Source: Crocodylus rhombifer
Taxonomy: Eukaryota; Chordata; Crocodylia; Crocodylidae
Assembly: GCA_038503035.1 (NCBI GenBank)
Contig: JAVSML010024629.1
Coordinates: 135,799-199,798, forward strand
Direction: 5' to 3'
DNA length: 64,000 bases
This document shows, one piece after another, positions 21,918 to 35,871 of this stretch (position 1 is its first letter; every line of letters starts with the position of its first letter). A program made the translations under genes and the position numbers. A model generated the notes under the pieces. The model searched no databases. It saw nothing but the letters and a program-made list of their open reading frames with translations, and was not told where the DNA came from.

Positions 21918-22580
21918 CAATAGGTCAAGGGAAAGCATGTATTTGGGCCTGTGGGCCACAGAGGCAGTTCTGGGAAGCTGTTGCGGGCCGATCAGTACCC
22001 CCCCACCCCCCCAACAGCCCAGAGCCTGTGCACCCTGCGGCTCTTCCCCCATCAGTGCCCAGCACCAGCTGAGCACACAGTCCTAGCCCTGACCCTGGGC
22101 CACCCCACACCTGCTCCAGACTCGCCCCAGTGAGAGTGAACCAGGTCCAGACTAGTCAGAACTCACATGGCAGGCTGGGATCAGGGCTCTACATGTGCCT
22201 GCTCTGAACCACTTGCTCACACTGAGCAGTGGCAGCAGCCAGGCAGAAGCCGCAACTATGCATAGGGATAAAGCAGCTGCCTTCCCCTCACCACTGCTGG
22301 GCCCTTCTTACTGCAGCCACCTGGAGCCCATGCCCAGGCTGCCCTGCAGCTCCTCTCCACTGCCACCACTATGAGGCATGGAGCCACCACCACCCACGCT
22401 GCCTAGAAACGCAATCTAGCCACACAGCCGCCCCAGCCCTGCTGCACACCTGGGAGCAGCAGGATGCACCACAAGCCAGATGGCACCTGGACCAGGGGGA
22501 ACCAAGGGACCCGCTGTGAGCTGGACAAAGTCCTTCTGTGGGCCAGATTTGACCCTCAGGCTGAATTTTCCCCACACCTG
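21918..22580. mobile_element. hAT-like element, GC-rich
   Basis: The right end reversed reads CAGGTGTGGGGAAAATTCAG followed by CCTGAGGGTCAAATCTGGCC, a decayed form of the CAGGGGTGGGCAAA terminus widespread in hAT-derived elements. The left end is a diverged mirror (CAATAGGTCAAGGGAAAG, then GGGCCTGTGGGCCAC). The GC-rich inside gives overlapping open frames on both strands with no domain. No clear target duplication was found. Confidence 0.5.
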
Positions 22581-25310
22581 CTCTAGGTTGTCCTTTCATC
22601 ACTATCCTTACCCTGGGAAAAGATGTATAGAAGACTAACCCAAAGAGCGTGGAGTTTACCAAATCTCTGTGCTGAGATGTCATGAGACAGCATTTCATGC
22701 TGAAGTGGTGTACTCTGACAGTAGTTTAAAAGAATGAAAGAGGTCACATGCTGAAGTTGGGACCCTGACAGGGCAAGTATGAAAAAGGTCCATGAGGAAT
22801 TTTGAGGGGGAAAAAAAAAAGAGTAAAAGTCTAAAGGAGCATGACAGCTGAGATGCACAGTAAACTTTAATGGATTTAAATATTAGCCCTTCTGGTTTCA
22901 AGAACCTATACAGTATAATTTTTTCAGTTTTGGGACCTCAATTGGGTCCAATTTTATTATTATTAGCTGCCTGTGCTGATAGTCTGTTCCATTTCTAGAA
23001 GTACATCTTCCTGGCAAGAGGTTCCTTGCTTCCTTGCAAGAGTGCAGCCCTTCTGAAGAGAGCTGCCTTTTGGTAGCACTAAGCCAGCAACATCCAAGCC
23101 ACTGGGCAAGCCAACTGAATAGCTGGCTAGCCACTATGGTATCCAACCATGATCCTAGGGTACTCTCTCCAGCAAGCTAGGCAGTGTATAAGAAACTACT
23201 TGGATATCAGCAACAGATCCAACAGCCACAAACTCTCAGCCAAGGCTATCAAGACAACTGAAGCTTTGATCCACCTGGCCCTGGGAGTTATTTTGGAAAT
23301 CCAGAGAAACCAGTGGCAAATAAGTCCTAACTGCAGGAGAAGGACAACCAGAATGAAACCTTGGCTGGTGCCTCCCCTTGAACACAAATTCAGGTAATGT
23401 ACTCCTCTACTTCAGTAAATTTATGCTGGGGTTCCCCTAGCCCCACCCCACTGAAAGTATTGGGTCTAAGATACATGCAGCACAGTAACCACTAGTGGCC
23501 GATTACCACAGGAAGTCTGTTGGTTACTACTAGCACCTGGAAAGTACAAGCTAATGGGGTTATCTTATACTGATAACTCTTCAAAGAACTTGATGGCTCT
23601 CTGCAAGATTAGAGGATAGGAAGATAACCTGATTTTGGTTATTACTGTGCACTGCCTAAATGTGTTGCAATTTGCACCTTTCTTCCACAGAACAGGGAGG
23701 TATACTGCACAGGCTTGCCTTACAGCATTCAGCTAAAGGAAATTCACAGAGTGTGTCAAACTGTCCCAAGACTACATGACTTGCATCTAAAAGTGTTCCA
23801 CATGTTCAAAGGAAGCATCCAAGCTTGTCTCCGAAACAGCTGTAAAAGCCATAATGAAGTAGGAGACCAAAATATCACCTCTTTCCTTAAACTCAGGGGG
23901 TCAGTCACGAAGCAAGTTCTCACGAGAACTGTGATCCATTTGTTCAGTGATGTCAGGATGGGAAGCCTGCGGACCTTGAGCAGTTGTACAGGCCATAGCG
24001 AAAGAAACATCACAAGTGCCTGCTGACTAATGACTCAAAAGTTCAAGAAGTATCAGGTTTGTTTGCCTATAGGTCATTTACCATTAGCTCCTGTCAGTCT
24101 CTGCGTTCCATGGCTATTTCTTGCAGTTCACAAGAAGTCATACTTAAGAGAACATGCAAAGGACCCAACTCAACTGGAATCATACCCCTGATCAGCCAGC
24201 CAGTTATTCAAGTCCGGGTAGACTTGAAGTCCTTCTTTCCTGAAAATGTGCTTACAATACCACCAAGCATTTATTGCACCAACTACATGGATGAAATAGA
24301 ATTAGACAAGCTTTTGAACATAAAAAAGTATTAACCTTGAGCAGTTTAGAAATCCACAAAAACAGGCCCAAGAACACTACAAAGTCAGCCAGTACTTGTC
24401 CTAGCAACCTCAATAGGATCACAGCAGCATGCAATTCTATTATGGGTTTTGGGCTGGACTACTGCCAGTTTAGATGGGCCCACAAATTCTGGGATCACAG
24501 AGCTGAGTAAGGAAGGTTTTCCATTCAATAATAATGAAAACATGTGTCCTGATGGTCATAGGCAGATTTCTGCTAGGGGCAGACCCAAATGCAAAATACT
24601 TTTAACAGCGAAGTTTGAACTGATATTTATCTTCACTGAGGATGGATCTGGTTCTGCCTAATCTTCATTATCCGCTATAGCTGGGGTCAATGCCATTAGT
24701 CTTTGGCAACCTGCTCCTTCTCTTACTCTCTCAATGTTGTACAGAGATTAAACTTCTCTTCAGAAGCTTTACTGTGCCTTTTCTTATGGGAAGACACTGA
24801 GCTCCTGCTAACTTCTGTCTTGGTGCTTGGTGGGGCTCCTTTCAGTGTCTGGGTTCAGTACAGAAAATTATACTGGCTTGAAAACAAAACAGAGGACAGC
24901 TTGGGTGCCTATGTTCATACATGACTTCCTCCAAGTTGTAATCTCCAGTGTTCTTAAGTGCTGCTTATTAATCAATGAGAAAAACTGAATGATGTTGATT
25001 TAAGCACTGGTACAATTTTCAAGCTTTGTTTCCTCTGAATCCAAGAACTTCAATGACCAGACTAAGTTGATATTTCAGCCTCATATCTTGATAGTAGCAA
25101 GTTTGCTTGCTACTTATTACTGATGCAAATAATAAGCATACAATTCCAAACATGTTTGAAATTTGAGATTCCCCCCAGCCAGAAGAGAAACCTGCTGGGT
25201 TGTTAGCAGCATTTAGTCTGTAGCAGGATGAGACAGACAGGGCTTGAAGCCACCATTTCAGGTTTCAAGTCCACCATTAGGTACATGAATCAAGTCAGCT
25301 AGGTTTCAAA
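22581..25310. other. Unique DNA with unexplained plus-strand open frames
   Basis: Three plus-strand frames of 82-103 codons (23149-23397, 23715-24026, 24059-24334) lie in a row, but the opposite strand is also open in parts and no domain is recognised. No splice-bounded exon stood out. I see no transposon. Confidence 0.4.
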
Positions 25311-27180
25311 TCATAGAATAATAGAATCATGGAAAATAAGGGTTGGAAGGGACCTGGAGAGGTCATATAGTCCAACCCCCTGCTCAAAGCAGGACCATCC
25401 CCAACTAGATCATCCCAGGCAAGACTTTGTTTAGCTATGTCTTAAAAACCTCCAAGAATGGATAGTCCATCACCTTTCTGGGTAACCTGCTCAAGTGTTT
25501 TACGTCCCACCTAATGAGAAAATTCCTAATATCTAACCTAAACTTCCCTTGCTGCAACTTGAGATCACTGATCATCTGTCATCTGCCACCACCGAGAACA
25601 GTCTAGCTCTATCCTCTTTGTAACCCCCCACTTCAGGTAGCTGAAGGCAGCTATTAAACCCCCTCTCAGTTTTCTTAACTCTAGACTAAATGAGCCCAGT
25701 TCCCCAAGCCTCTCCTCAAAGGTTACACGGCTCCAGCCCCCTCACTATTTTCACTGCCCTCCATTCAATCACCTCCAATTTGTCCTTATTCTTTCTGTAG
25801 TGGGGGAGGGCCCAAAACTAGACAAAGTATTCCGGTTGTGGCCTCACCAGTGCAGAATAAAGGAGAATAATCAGTTCCCTTGACCTGCTGGCAACACCCC
25901 TACCAATGCAGCCCAGTATACCATTAGCCTTCTTGGCAACAAGGGCACACTCTTGGCTCATATTCAACTTACTGTTGACTGTAGTCCCCAGGTCCCTTTC
26001 TGCAGAGCTGCTGCCCAGCCAGCAAGTTCCCAGCCTGCACCAGTGCATGGGGTTATTCCGTCCAAAGTGCAGAACATCGCACTTGTCCTCATTGAACTTC
26101 ATGAGATTTCTTTTGACCCAATCCTCAAATTTGTCTAGGTCACTCTGAATCTTAGCCCTGCCCTCCGGCATATTTACTACTCCCCCCAGCTTAGTGTCAT
26201 CTGCAAACTTACTGAGGGTGCACTTTATGCCATCTTCCAGGTCGCTGATGAATATATTGAACAAAACTAGCCTCAGGACTGACCCCTGGGGCACTGTGCT
26301 TCATACCGCCTGCCAACTAGACATCAAACCATTGATTAATACCCTCTAAGCCTGATGCTCAAGCCAGTTTTCTACCCACCTTACAGTCCATTTATCCATC
26401 CCATATTTCCTTAGCTTGCCTGTAAGAATGTTGTGGGAGACTATCAAAACCCTTGCTAAAAATCAAGGTACATCACATCCACTGGTCTCCCCACATCCAC
26501 AGAGCCAGTCATCTCATCACAGAAGGCAATCAGATTAGTCAGGCATGACTTGCCCTTGCTGAATCCACGCTGACTGTTCCTAATCAGCTTCTTCTCCTCC
26601 AGGTGCTTAGAAATGGATTCCTTGAGGATCTGCTGCATGATTTTTCCAGGGACTGAGGTGAGGCTGACCAGCCTGTAATTCCCTGGTCCTACTTTTTCCC
26701 TTTCTTTAATGCGGGCACTATGTTTGCCCTTTTTCAATCATCCGGGAATTCTCCCAAATCGCCATGAGTTTTCAAAGATGATGGCCAGTGGCTCTGCAAT
26801 CACATCAGCCAACTCCCTCATCACCCTCAGGTGCATCTTGTCTGGCCCCATAGACTTGTATATATCCAGCTTTTCTAAACAGTGCCTAAGCTGTTCTTTC
26901 ACAACTGTTGGCTGCTCACCTCCTGCCCAAACTGTGCTGCCCAGTGCAGTAGAATGGGATCTGACCTTGCCTGTGAAGACTGAGATGCATCCTCAGCCTT
27001 TTCTGCATCCTCTGTCACTAGGTGGCCTCCTCCATTCAAAAGGACCCACACTTTCCCTGATCTTCCTCTCGCTACAGACATACTTGTAGAAACCCTTCTT
27101 GTTACCCTTCATGTCCCTTGCTAGCTGCAACTCCAACTGCACTTTGGCCTTCCTGACTTCATTAGGGGAGACATTTAACA
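25311..27180 (-). mobile_element. CR1 element F, 5'-truncated, decayed
   Basis: A minus-strand CR1 of about 1.87 kb. The 3' end shows CATAGAATAATAGAATCATGG and GGTTGGAAGGGACC on the plus strand. ORF2 is broken into frames: 25818-26294 contains [20 protein letters not shown] and FADDTKLGG with the catalytic FADD kept; 26456-26737 contains QRGFSKGKSCLTNLIAF; 26993-27187 holds the linker before the polymerase (KAKVQLELQLARDM). Truncation lies upstream of that linker. Confidence 0.85.
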
Positions 27181-27485
27181 AAAGCAATTTAGCCCAGGCA
27201 GCTAGTAACTGGTTCAGAGGGGCTAAAACAAGAGGTCAAATATGACTAACAATTTGCAGAAGATTTTTTAAAAGTTTACTTTGACCAAAGACCTAGTAGG
27301 TCTGATACTCAACAGATTTCACCTCACTGGCAAAGACAAAAAGAAGGAAAGGAGTGAACATGGAGCCATCCTACCCTTCATGCCCTCACGCCTAAGCATG
27401 AACCAACACAGAACATGTGCATAGCTCCACTGGAAAGAGCTAGTCAAGAAATATGATTTTGTGTAGAAGATATCCGCATGCACGT

Positions 27486-27488
<3 letters not shown>

Positions 27489-27536
<48 letters not shown>
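27489..27536. repeat. CA microsatellite
   Basis: About 24 uninterrupted CA units. The minus frame reading it as alternating Cys-Val is an artefact of this repeat. Confidence 0.97.
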
Positions 27537-27538
<2 letters not shown>

Positions 27539-27911
27539 TAAATGTTTAAAATCTGGTGATGTGGCTTACATTAATAATAATTCTTATACTTCTTTGTGAA
27601 ATGCTTTGAAATCTGGGAATGCAAAGAACTATAAATATGAGATGAGAAAAAGAGGAAAGAAAGCTTTTAAACACAGTAGTAAAAATGAACTATAATAGTC
27701 AAAATAATGACAAGAACATCTTCCCAGTTGCTTAACTTACCCATGATTATATGTTAATGGAAATTCATTACATCAGTAAACTGCATTATCAGAATGCTTC
27801 TACTTGGAATACAATGCATCACTTTCTAAGGAAAGTAAGTGCTCACTTTTCCAGAATTCATTCATTTGACAAATTATATAGCAACACAACTCTAAAAATA
27901 AATTTTCTTCA

Positions 27912-28968
27912 TAGATTCATAGATTGTAGAGTCGGAAGGGACCACAATGGATCATCGTGTCCAACCCCCTGCCCCGGCAGGAAAGAAGACCAAGGTCAGA
28001 TGACCCCAAACAGGTGACCATCAAGCCTCCTCTTGAAGACCTCCAAGTTAGGTGACAGTACCACCACTCTTGGAAGCCCATGCCAGATTTTGGCCACCCT
28101 TACTGCAAAACATTTCTTCCTAACGTCTAACCTAAAACTACTCTCCACTAGTTTGCACCCGTTATTCCTAGTTACTCCTTGGGGCGCTCTGGTAAATAGG
28201 GCATCACTAATTCCCTGTTGGCCTGCCTTAATAAAGTAATAGGTGGCTACAAGGTCTCCCCTCAGCCATCTCTTGTGAAGGCTGAAGAGATCCAGATCTC
28301 AACCGCCCTTCATAGGGTCTTTCACTGAGGCCACTAATCATGTGAGTGGCCCTCCTCTGAACCCTCACCAGATTCTCCATGTCCCATTTGAGTGCAGCAC
28401 CCAAAAATGGACACAGTACTCCAATTGCAACCTGACCAAAGCTGCATAAAGGAGAAGCATCACCTCCCTTGATCTGTTGGTCATGCATCTACTAATACAG
28501 AACAAGGTGCGATTGGCCTTGTTGATGGCCTTGTTACACTGCCAGCTCATGGTCATCTTGGAGAGTCAACTATGACTCCAAGATCTCTCTCAGCCTCTGA
28601 GCTGCTGAGCTCATCCTCCAACCTATAGGTGTGCAGGGGATTCATCCTTCCTAGGTGGAGTACTTTACATTTATCTTTGCTGAACTGCATCCTATTTCAT
28701 TCTGCCCATTGATCCAACCTGTCCAGGTCAGCCTGTATCTGCTCCCTGCCCTCCAGTGTGTTAACCTTTCCCCATAATTTGTTATCATCTGCGAACTTGG
28801 AGAGGGTGCTCTCCACACCCTCATCCAAATCGCTGATGAAGATATTAAATAATACCAGTCCAAGGACGGAACCCTGCGGGACCCCACTGTCCACCTCCTT
28901 CCAGGCCGAGAATGACCCATCTGCCACCACTCTCTGGGTGTGGTCCCAAAGCCAATTACCCACCCACT
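27912..28968 (-). mobile_element. CR1 element G, 5'-truncated
   Basis: A minus-strand CR1 of about 1.06 kb. The 3' end reads CATAGATTCATAGATTGTAG and GTCGGAAGGGACC on the plus strand. The coding part keeps [20 protein letters not shown] and FADDNKLWG (minus frame 28697-28963), and 28228-28556 carries the C-terminal region with stops. The 5' truncation is within the reverse transcriptase, at nearly the same point as in element C. Confidence 0.85.
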
Positions 28969-31900
28969 AATTGAATGTGCTTAGGCAGCGCATTCAATCC
29001 TGCACTGCTCCCAAGCCACACACCACAAGCCTCCTCATGCCCCCACCAACGCCAGTCTCCCTTTGCTCCCCACCACCACCATAGAATCTCCCTTGTTCTC
29101 CCCCATCACAAACGGCCTAGTTCCAGCTTCCCCCAAGGCTCAGAGCCAGGGCTGCAGCAAAAAAACAAAACAAACAAACCTAATATCAGACTCAGGTAAA
29201 TACAGTAATTCTCTAAAAAGCAAGTTTATCATGAATTTTAACAATTCTGGATATTATGAATACGAAAAGATATGAACCAATGTGGGAATATTTATTCTAT
29301 GGAGATAAACTCAATTGGAAGATCCATCTTCACATGGAGACTGTACAAAAAACAAAACAGGATTATATTGAGTCCATACGAAGATGATACCAAGAAAATG
29401 GATGATATTCTAGTAAGTCAGTCTGTGTTCAGTTAAATCATGATCTTTCTGTATGATAAACAGATGCTTCAGAAAAAACACTTGAGAAACACCACCGGTA
29501 CTAATCTCAAGTGTTTCTGGATTAGCTCATAAAAGCAGTTAAATCCAAAATATACATGAAATTCCAATATATGGAGCAGAGGTAAAGTTTACAAAGCAAG
29601 AGAAAACATGGATAGCACTACCTTTATTGCTCCAGTAACCACTGTAAAGGACTACAGTTTTGTTTATGGTACAATGAAACATAACTAATGAAGAAAGGAA
29701 AATATTAATGTTACATCATTTCACTTCTGAAATAGCTGATTTTGTTAATGCTTAGTCTTGTGTTACTATTTTAGGCTGTATTTTCATGCCTGATCAAGTG
29801 CCAAAAACTAACGTGTGCTAGTCATACTGCATTACTCTGCTCAAGCAATATCTTCCAATAGTTTTGCAAAGTCCATCTGTTTTAACATTTAGCATTTCCT
29901 GTGCATGTATTCAGCCACCAGTTATAGCCACACGTACTTCTTCCAAATTTCCATGTAAATTATGTTTACCGTACATACATACATTGCAAGGCATCACTGA
30001 CGTTCCTATAAAAATGTGAATATAATCAAGAGAAAAAGGAAACAAAACGTCTGTTCTTAAAACAACATAGATAACATTCTAAAAATTCTGCTTCATTATT
30101 CTTTCCTGTTTCCCTTCCAAGATTTTTCTTCTCAGTACAGAGATCTTTGAAAATCCCCTTATTATACTGTAATTTAGTCTACAAACAATTTCCATTGTTT
30201 ATTGCTTAAACTGGAAACACTTCTACAAAAAATAAATTTATATTTTTTCCCATGTTTGTAAACTCCACAAACATTTTTTTTGTATTGATTGCACTAACTA
30301 AGCTTCCATTCATAAAAATTATACCTCAACAGAAAAGAAAAATTAATAACTGATATGGATTGACCTATAAGGTAAAACTTACAAAGGAGTTAGGTGTTAA
30401 CATGATTGGTGAAAACAGTATTTTTAAAAAGGTAAATTCTGAGATGCTTGATAAATTCAGGCATCCTACACTTCTGAAGTACAGCCTGAAGGTCAGTCAA
30501 GAAAGACAAGAAAGAATACAGCACAGCATTATATAGGAGAATAGAATTCACCTGCTTTAAGGATTTTTCTTCCTATCACCTTTTAAATAACTCATCTGAC
30601 AGATCCAGATTTTTACTCATTAAAGATAGTCCAGTTAAACTAAAGCAGTTTTTCGTGGGTCTGTGACAGCATAAGCCTCATTCAATGTAGAAGAAAGCTT
30701 AGCATTTTACAGAGATCAAGGAAATCACAAGAAGTGAAAAGTAGCCAACGAGAAGAAAGTCCATTTTCCTTTCAGTAAAAAGGCTCAAAGTGGCTTAAGA
30801 CAAAAAAGTAGGCTATTTTACTACACCAAACAAGTAGCATATTCATTAAAAAGTTCTTTTCAGTTTAACTAATACTCTGCTTCAAAGTTGCAAGCCCAAA
30901 GAACACTGTATGATTAATGAGAAACAAGGAGCAAATTTCAGCAAACCATAACGGACAGTTTTGATTATTACGTCCCAGTGCACTCTCAGCTGTTCTGAAG
31001 TGCCTGTTAGTTTTCTTTTCTAGATTTTATCTAGATAAAATGTCACCTTCGAACCCCATATGTACAAACATTCTCCCCCACTCTACTCAAATTAAGCTAC
31101 CATCATCTTTATTTACCTCTTACTTCATTCATAAAGCATGCAATAACTGATTTTTCACATATAAGAATACAAACTGCATCACCTTTTTAGGTCCTCCATG
31201 TATCTTAGCCTTTGTGAATAGAATTTTTAGACTATAAGCTTCTCAGGTCAGTGACTCTTTATATTTCAATACTGTAAAAATACCAAAGACATTATTAAGC
31301 TTAACAAAATTAAACTTTTACCTGTAAACCATCTAGTCAAATCAAATGAAAAAATAATATAAACAGAGGAGTTTGCTGTCATAGCTTGAGAGGTTATCAG
31401 AGCAGTTACCCAGATAATTTCCCTTTAAACATATGTCTGAATAGAAATAGCTTGTGGTGCAATACAACCTTTTTCAAAGTGGTCTGCAAGCACCATGACT
31501 AACAATGTTGTTGAAGCACTATGCTTAAACAGGAACTGAAATAGAATCCAAAGAAATCACAGCTGATTTATTCTAATAAATTACACATGGGAGGGGCACA
31601 GCACAGGTATTTTTCACCATGGCAACTAAGCTTTACTCAAAGCTAACAGATGTTACCCTATTATAAATAGTGAGTATTTTCTATTCCCTTCTTAGGCATG
31701 GCATTTTGAAATACCTGTATGAATTCAGCAACACACAAAAAAGACACCAAGGACTTCTTGATGAGTAGACAGATGACTAAAATACAAATTTCTCATATCA
31801 TTCATTCTAAACCTTGCATGTAAACAGACAAAATGCATTGTAGATATGTTGCCCAAGCCCCTAGATTATTAGGTCTTTCAACTCTTTACAATCCTCTCTA

Positions 31901-32645
31901 GATCTGACTACCCATAAAACTGTCATTTAAAAATTCTTCCACAATACCTTGTATTATATTAAAGCTATTCTGCAGAACAGGCACAGAAAGAAAAATTAAA
32001 AGTCAGCTTTCAAACTTAATTCTCTACTTCCTAATGTTCAAGCAATTGATTACCTTAACCTAGATATTGTGTGAATGTCAGAGTTTTGTTCTTCAGTTTT
32101 GGTTTGCTTCATTAAAAAACAAACAAAACGTATTCAAATATTACATTTTATTTGCAACCAGTATTCAAATGCTACAAGTACTGTGTTTTGTTTCAAAAGT
32201 TCACTTGGCATTTCCCAGGACACTGCTTATTGCTTATTATAAACTACATAGAACTGGTGAATTTGCAAACTCAGAAGGAAAAAAAGAACATAGTGAACAT
32301 TACCATTTAACTCAATATCATCAGGATAACTCTGTTTTATGAACAGAACCCTCTGGCTCACTCAGACTCACCTGATGATAAAATAAGCTGGGCTCAAACT
32401 GCCAAATATTCTACCTTTAGTAGGACCAGATGAAATTTGAAATTTCCAAAATATTTTGACAATTAAAATTCAGAGATTGCGAAGTGCAGAGCACAAATAG
32501 CAAACGAAGTGTTATAGTACAGCTGTGCCCATGCCTATTTCTCCCATTTTGGCAGAAGCAACTCCATTATTCTGTTTTGGTCACAGACGGTTCACCTACA
32601 TATACAATTAACACGATGCAATAAACTCCAGAGCTGGAGTACACT
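28969..32645. other. Repeat-poor AT-rich DNA, intron-like
   Basis: More than 3.6 kb with no recognisable transposon apart from minor simple sequence, no long frame and no RNA gene. This is the cleanest unique stretch of the window. A minus-strand donor-like site at about 30549 has stops in all frames upstream of it and is not called. Confidence 0.55.
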
Positions 32646-33055
32646 ACTTGCAGGCACAGTATCTACACCTGCACCCAGAACAGCAGCAGTTTGAGCCAGG
32701 GTGGAGTGGGCCTGGGCAGGCAGCAGGCTCAGGATTAGTGCCAGGCAGGAGCACTGAATGGCAGAGAGGCTGGCTAGGGCACAAGAGTGTACAAAGTGCA
32801 GAGCTATGTGGCTAGGCAGCAGGCAGGAGTCTGACCCCCTGCTGACTGGGCTGACAGGACAATTTATTCCTGACTGGCAGCATCTTTACATGTGCTTCAG
32901 CACAGTAAATTACTCTGCCGTATGAAAGTACTGTCACCAACAATACTATCTTATGGCCAAGTTAATTTACTGTGCCCCAATACCAGCCCGTGTATATATG
33001 GTGACACTTTACTGAAGAACTAGTCTACTCCATAGTAAAATCACATGTGTAGATA
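32646..33055. mobile_element. Inverted-repeat element (MITE-like)
   Basis: The left end has GGCACAGTATCTACACCTGC. The right end reversed reads GGGTGTATCTACACATGTGA. The inside is about 370 bases and contains AGCACAGTAAATTACT and a TTAATTTACTGTGCC mirror. No target duplication is clear. It is noncoding. Confidence 0.5.
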
Positions 33056-35170
33056 CACCCAATGCTTATTTATTTTACCCAGTTTCATTCTATTATACTA
33101 GCTAAAGCACCAAATACCTTGCACACCAACTAAGGACCAGATTCACAAAGGGAAGTAGGTATGGAGATACTGAGCGTTTTGGTATCTAAAATGTAGTTGG
33201 CTACCTCCAGGAGAATTAGGTACATAGGATGTTTATAATGCATGTGCTTCAGGAGTGGGGTTGGGGGGCTTCAAGACCCACTCTAATTAAAACTCCCTCC
33301 CAGAGCGTCTTGTGTATCAGCATCCCCATACTTCAAAATAGTGGTAGAGGCACTGTTTTTTAAAGCTCATCAAATGATCAAAGGATCAGATACGCAGAAC
33401 TCAGCACACCTAAGTCATTCAGCAGGAAGCACAGAAGAGGTGGATGTGTCTGAAATCTCACCTCCCCACCCCAGACTTAAGCAGGAGTTTGGACTGCAGA
33501 GAGGCCCCAAGTAGACACCTATGTGAGGTAAGGCACCCCCACCTAGATTCTCATATCTAGGTCATCAACCCTTTGTGCACAAGTAACTGGATAGTTCACT
33601 CATTTCTTTAACATATAGTTGGGTGGTACCCTCTTTTTGCATAATAGCCTAGTGGTTAGAACACTCACCCAAAAAACAAGAGACCTCTTTTCAATACCCT
33701 CACTAGTCTGAGGGGATTAAAATGCAAATTTCCCACCTCTTAGGAAAGCCCTCTAAGCACCAAGCTAAAGGAGGGGCTGGGCTGAAGGCATTCTTGCTAC
33801 CTTTCCTGCGGAATTCTAGGCCACTGTGCAAAAAGGCAGGTGAAAGCAGTGGGGCCAGAACAACAAAACAACAGGGAACCCAGTTCTGCAACCTAATGAT
33901 AACAGCATTCTCTTGGTAAGGCAACAGTCCTTGGTTCCAGCTGTTGTAACTGGGACTGCTTATGCATTTAACATTAAGCAGTCATTCGATAAACTGATGA
34001 ATGACTGTTAATGCACTTCACACTCAGTTCACATTGGAAAGCTTTGTTTGCAACTATTACATAGGAATTTTTGGTGGAAGAAAAGTAAATGAAAGTTTCA
34101 GCCGTACAGAAGTCGATGACTCTTGTTAATGAACTTTTTTTTCCTATGATCAAGATTTTTTAATTCTAGGTAATACACTTAAACAAGTAATTTGGCATGA
34201 CAACCCTTTGTTATTATTGGTGATGATGCACAGGAAAAAAGTCACCCCACCTGACTCTCAGAATAAGTTATTAGTTTTCAGGACTGGCAGTTAAAAACAT
34301 TTTAGAACTAACTGACCACAGTTTATATAGGAATACAAGAATCATTAAATAAAAAGTAACATTTTGGGCTTGCTTTTCATCTACAAACAGAACTATATTT
34401 TATTAGAATTTACCTACATTTGAAATAGAGGTGTTTTTAAAGAACATCCCATTGCAGCTAGAAAACAGTACAAGTGATGATGAACTATATTTAATCTATT
34501 ATTTAGAATAGCCTGGAAGAAAATTTCAAAACCTGTTTTGATACAATGACTACTGCAAATTTAGCCTATTAAACCTTGTCAAATTAAAAACTCTCTCCTT
34601 TAACAGAACTTTGCAATTCTCTAGCAGAAGTGACCCTTCCACTTGACACTCTCCCACTAAGCTAAACACCTATGGAAAAATGCTTTAAAAATAAATTAAT
34701 AGATCCTGTAAATGGCAAGCCATCCGATGCATCTGAATTAAACAAATCCATTCACTGGGAGCTAGTACATGTTTACCTGGATAATTTTTTTTTAAATTGA
34801 AAAGCTGGAAATTAAGTTGACAAGTCTCCATTTGGATCTAGGCAATTGTTTAGGTCTAATTACAAGGCTGGGACTTAAATTTTTACCCTTTATATATGCA
34901 TAGATAACATGCACCAAATAAGTCAACAACAGAGTAGAGAACCCACAAATTCTGGTTACACTGCACTACTCTGTTACATACTCCTAATATTACCAATTTA
35001 AATATTTTTTAAGTGAGGAACTTAAATTTCACTACATCTAAATTTCAGTGATGTGCAGACTTTGCTCCTAATTTTAACCAGTAAACAGAACTATTTCAAA
35101 TTTCACTACCAAACATCAGGCAACATGTTTTGGTAAAAAACTCAATATGACATCTTCTTCCAATAGTCAG
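33056..35170. other. AT-rich unique DNA
   Basis: No repeat or gene is recognised. Open frames on both strands at 33703-33924 overlap each other and have no domain. A 44-nt minus segment ending at the donor before 34411 has a good acceptor (GTACTGTTTTCTAG) but is too short to call. Confidence 0.45.
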
Positions 35171-35262
35171 AATCACAGAATAGTAGGGCTGGAAGGGACC
35201 TCCACAGGACATATAGTCCTACAACCTGAGACAGGATCATCCTCCTTTCCAAACCCATGGTT
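35171..35262 (-). repeat. CR1 3' end fragment
   Basis: A short minus-strand CR1 tail: plus-strand TCACAGAATAGTAGGGCTGG then AAGGGACCTCCACAGG. Only about 90 bases remain. Confidence 0.75.
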
Positions 35263-35431
35263 AACAAAACTATAAAGTAAATAATCAAAATAATTGGAGA
35301 TGAGAGACAAAGCTTTCAGATAATATTTCTAAAATGCATTTTTTGTTTTTTTTGGCTAACGAGATATTTTGTTTGCTCAACACTGGAAAATTCTGTAGAT
35401 ATAAATGGGACAACTATCCTGTAACAGTTAA

Positions 35432-35871
35432 GGATGAAGTTACAGGTTACATTTAAACTATATAAAGGGCATTTGAGATGCAAGTGCCTGCATGTTAAAG
35501 CTCATTAACTCATACCAACTGCCCTCTGAGCATCTCAAAGGTATGCCACCAGGCAAGGGTTAACTCTGGGCTGTGCCACCTAGCTCTCCTTCAGATAACT
35601 TCAGACTTAAAATAAGCAATTTGCAGTGCTCCAGCATCCCATGATGCACTGCTCCTAGCCTCTGCTCCCCTCCAGAACAGGGAAAAGGTCCTGGTATCCT
35701 GGCTCCTAGCCACACCCCCTACTCATCAGCCCTCTAGTAGCAAGTCAAAGCTGTGCAGGCAAGAAACTGTATTAAAATTAATGTGCCACTGCTCACAGCA
35801 CTTTCTAACTTTAACCTCAAGTAACGTTCCGCAGAGTTAGTGTAATGTAAGTGTAATATGTAACTTCACCC
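35432..35871. mobile_element. PIF/Harbinger-type MITE
   Basis: A 440-base element with terminal inverted repeats GGATGAAGTTACAGGTTACA (left) and GGGTGAAGTTACATATTACA (right, reversed). TAA lies directly outside both ends (35429-35431 and 35872-35874). A GGG-type terminus with a three-base TAA/TTA duplication is the hallmark of PIF/Harbinger elements. It encodes no protein. Decayed Harbinger-type proteins occur elsewhere in the window (46590-46800, 52683-53320). Confidence 0.75.

Noticed and set aside
23149..24334. Row of three plus-strand frames that could be a gene
   Set aside because: No domain, the frames are in different phases with no splice sites linking them, and the minus strand is open over part of the same region.
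27319..27531. Minus frame starting with alternating Cys-Val
   Set aside because: A translation of the CA microsatellite.
27741..27800. Perfect donor-like ACTTAC (minus GTAAGT) near 27741
   Set aside because: All three frames upstream of the donor contain stops within 40 bases, so no coding exon fits.
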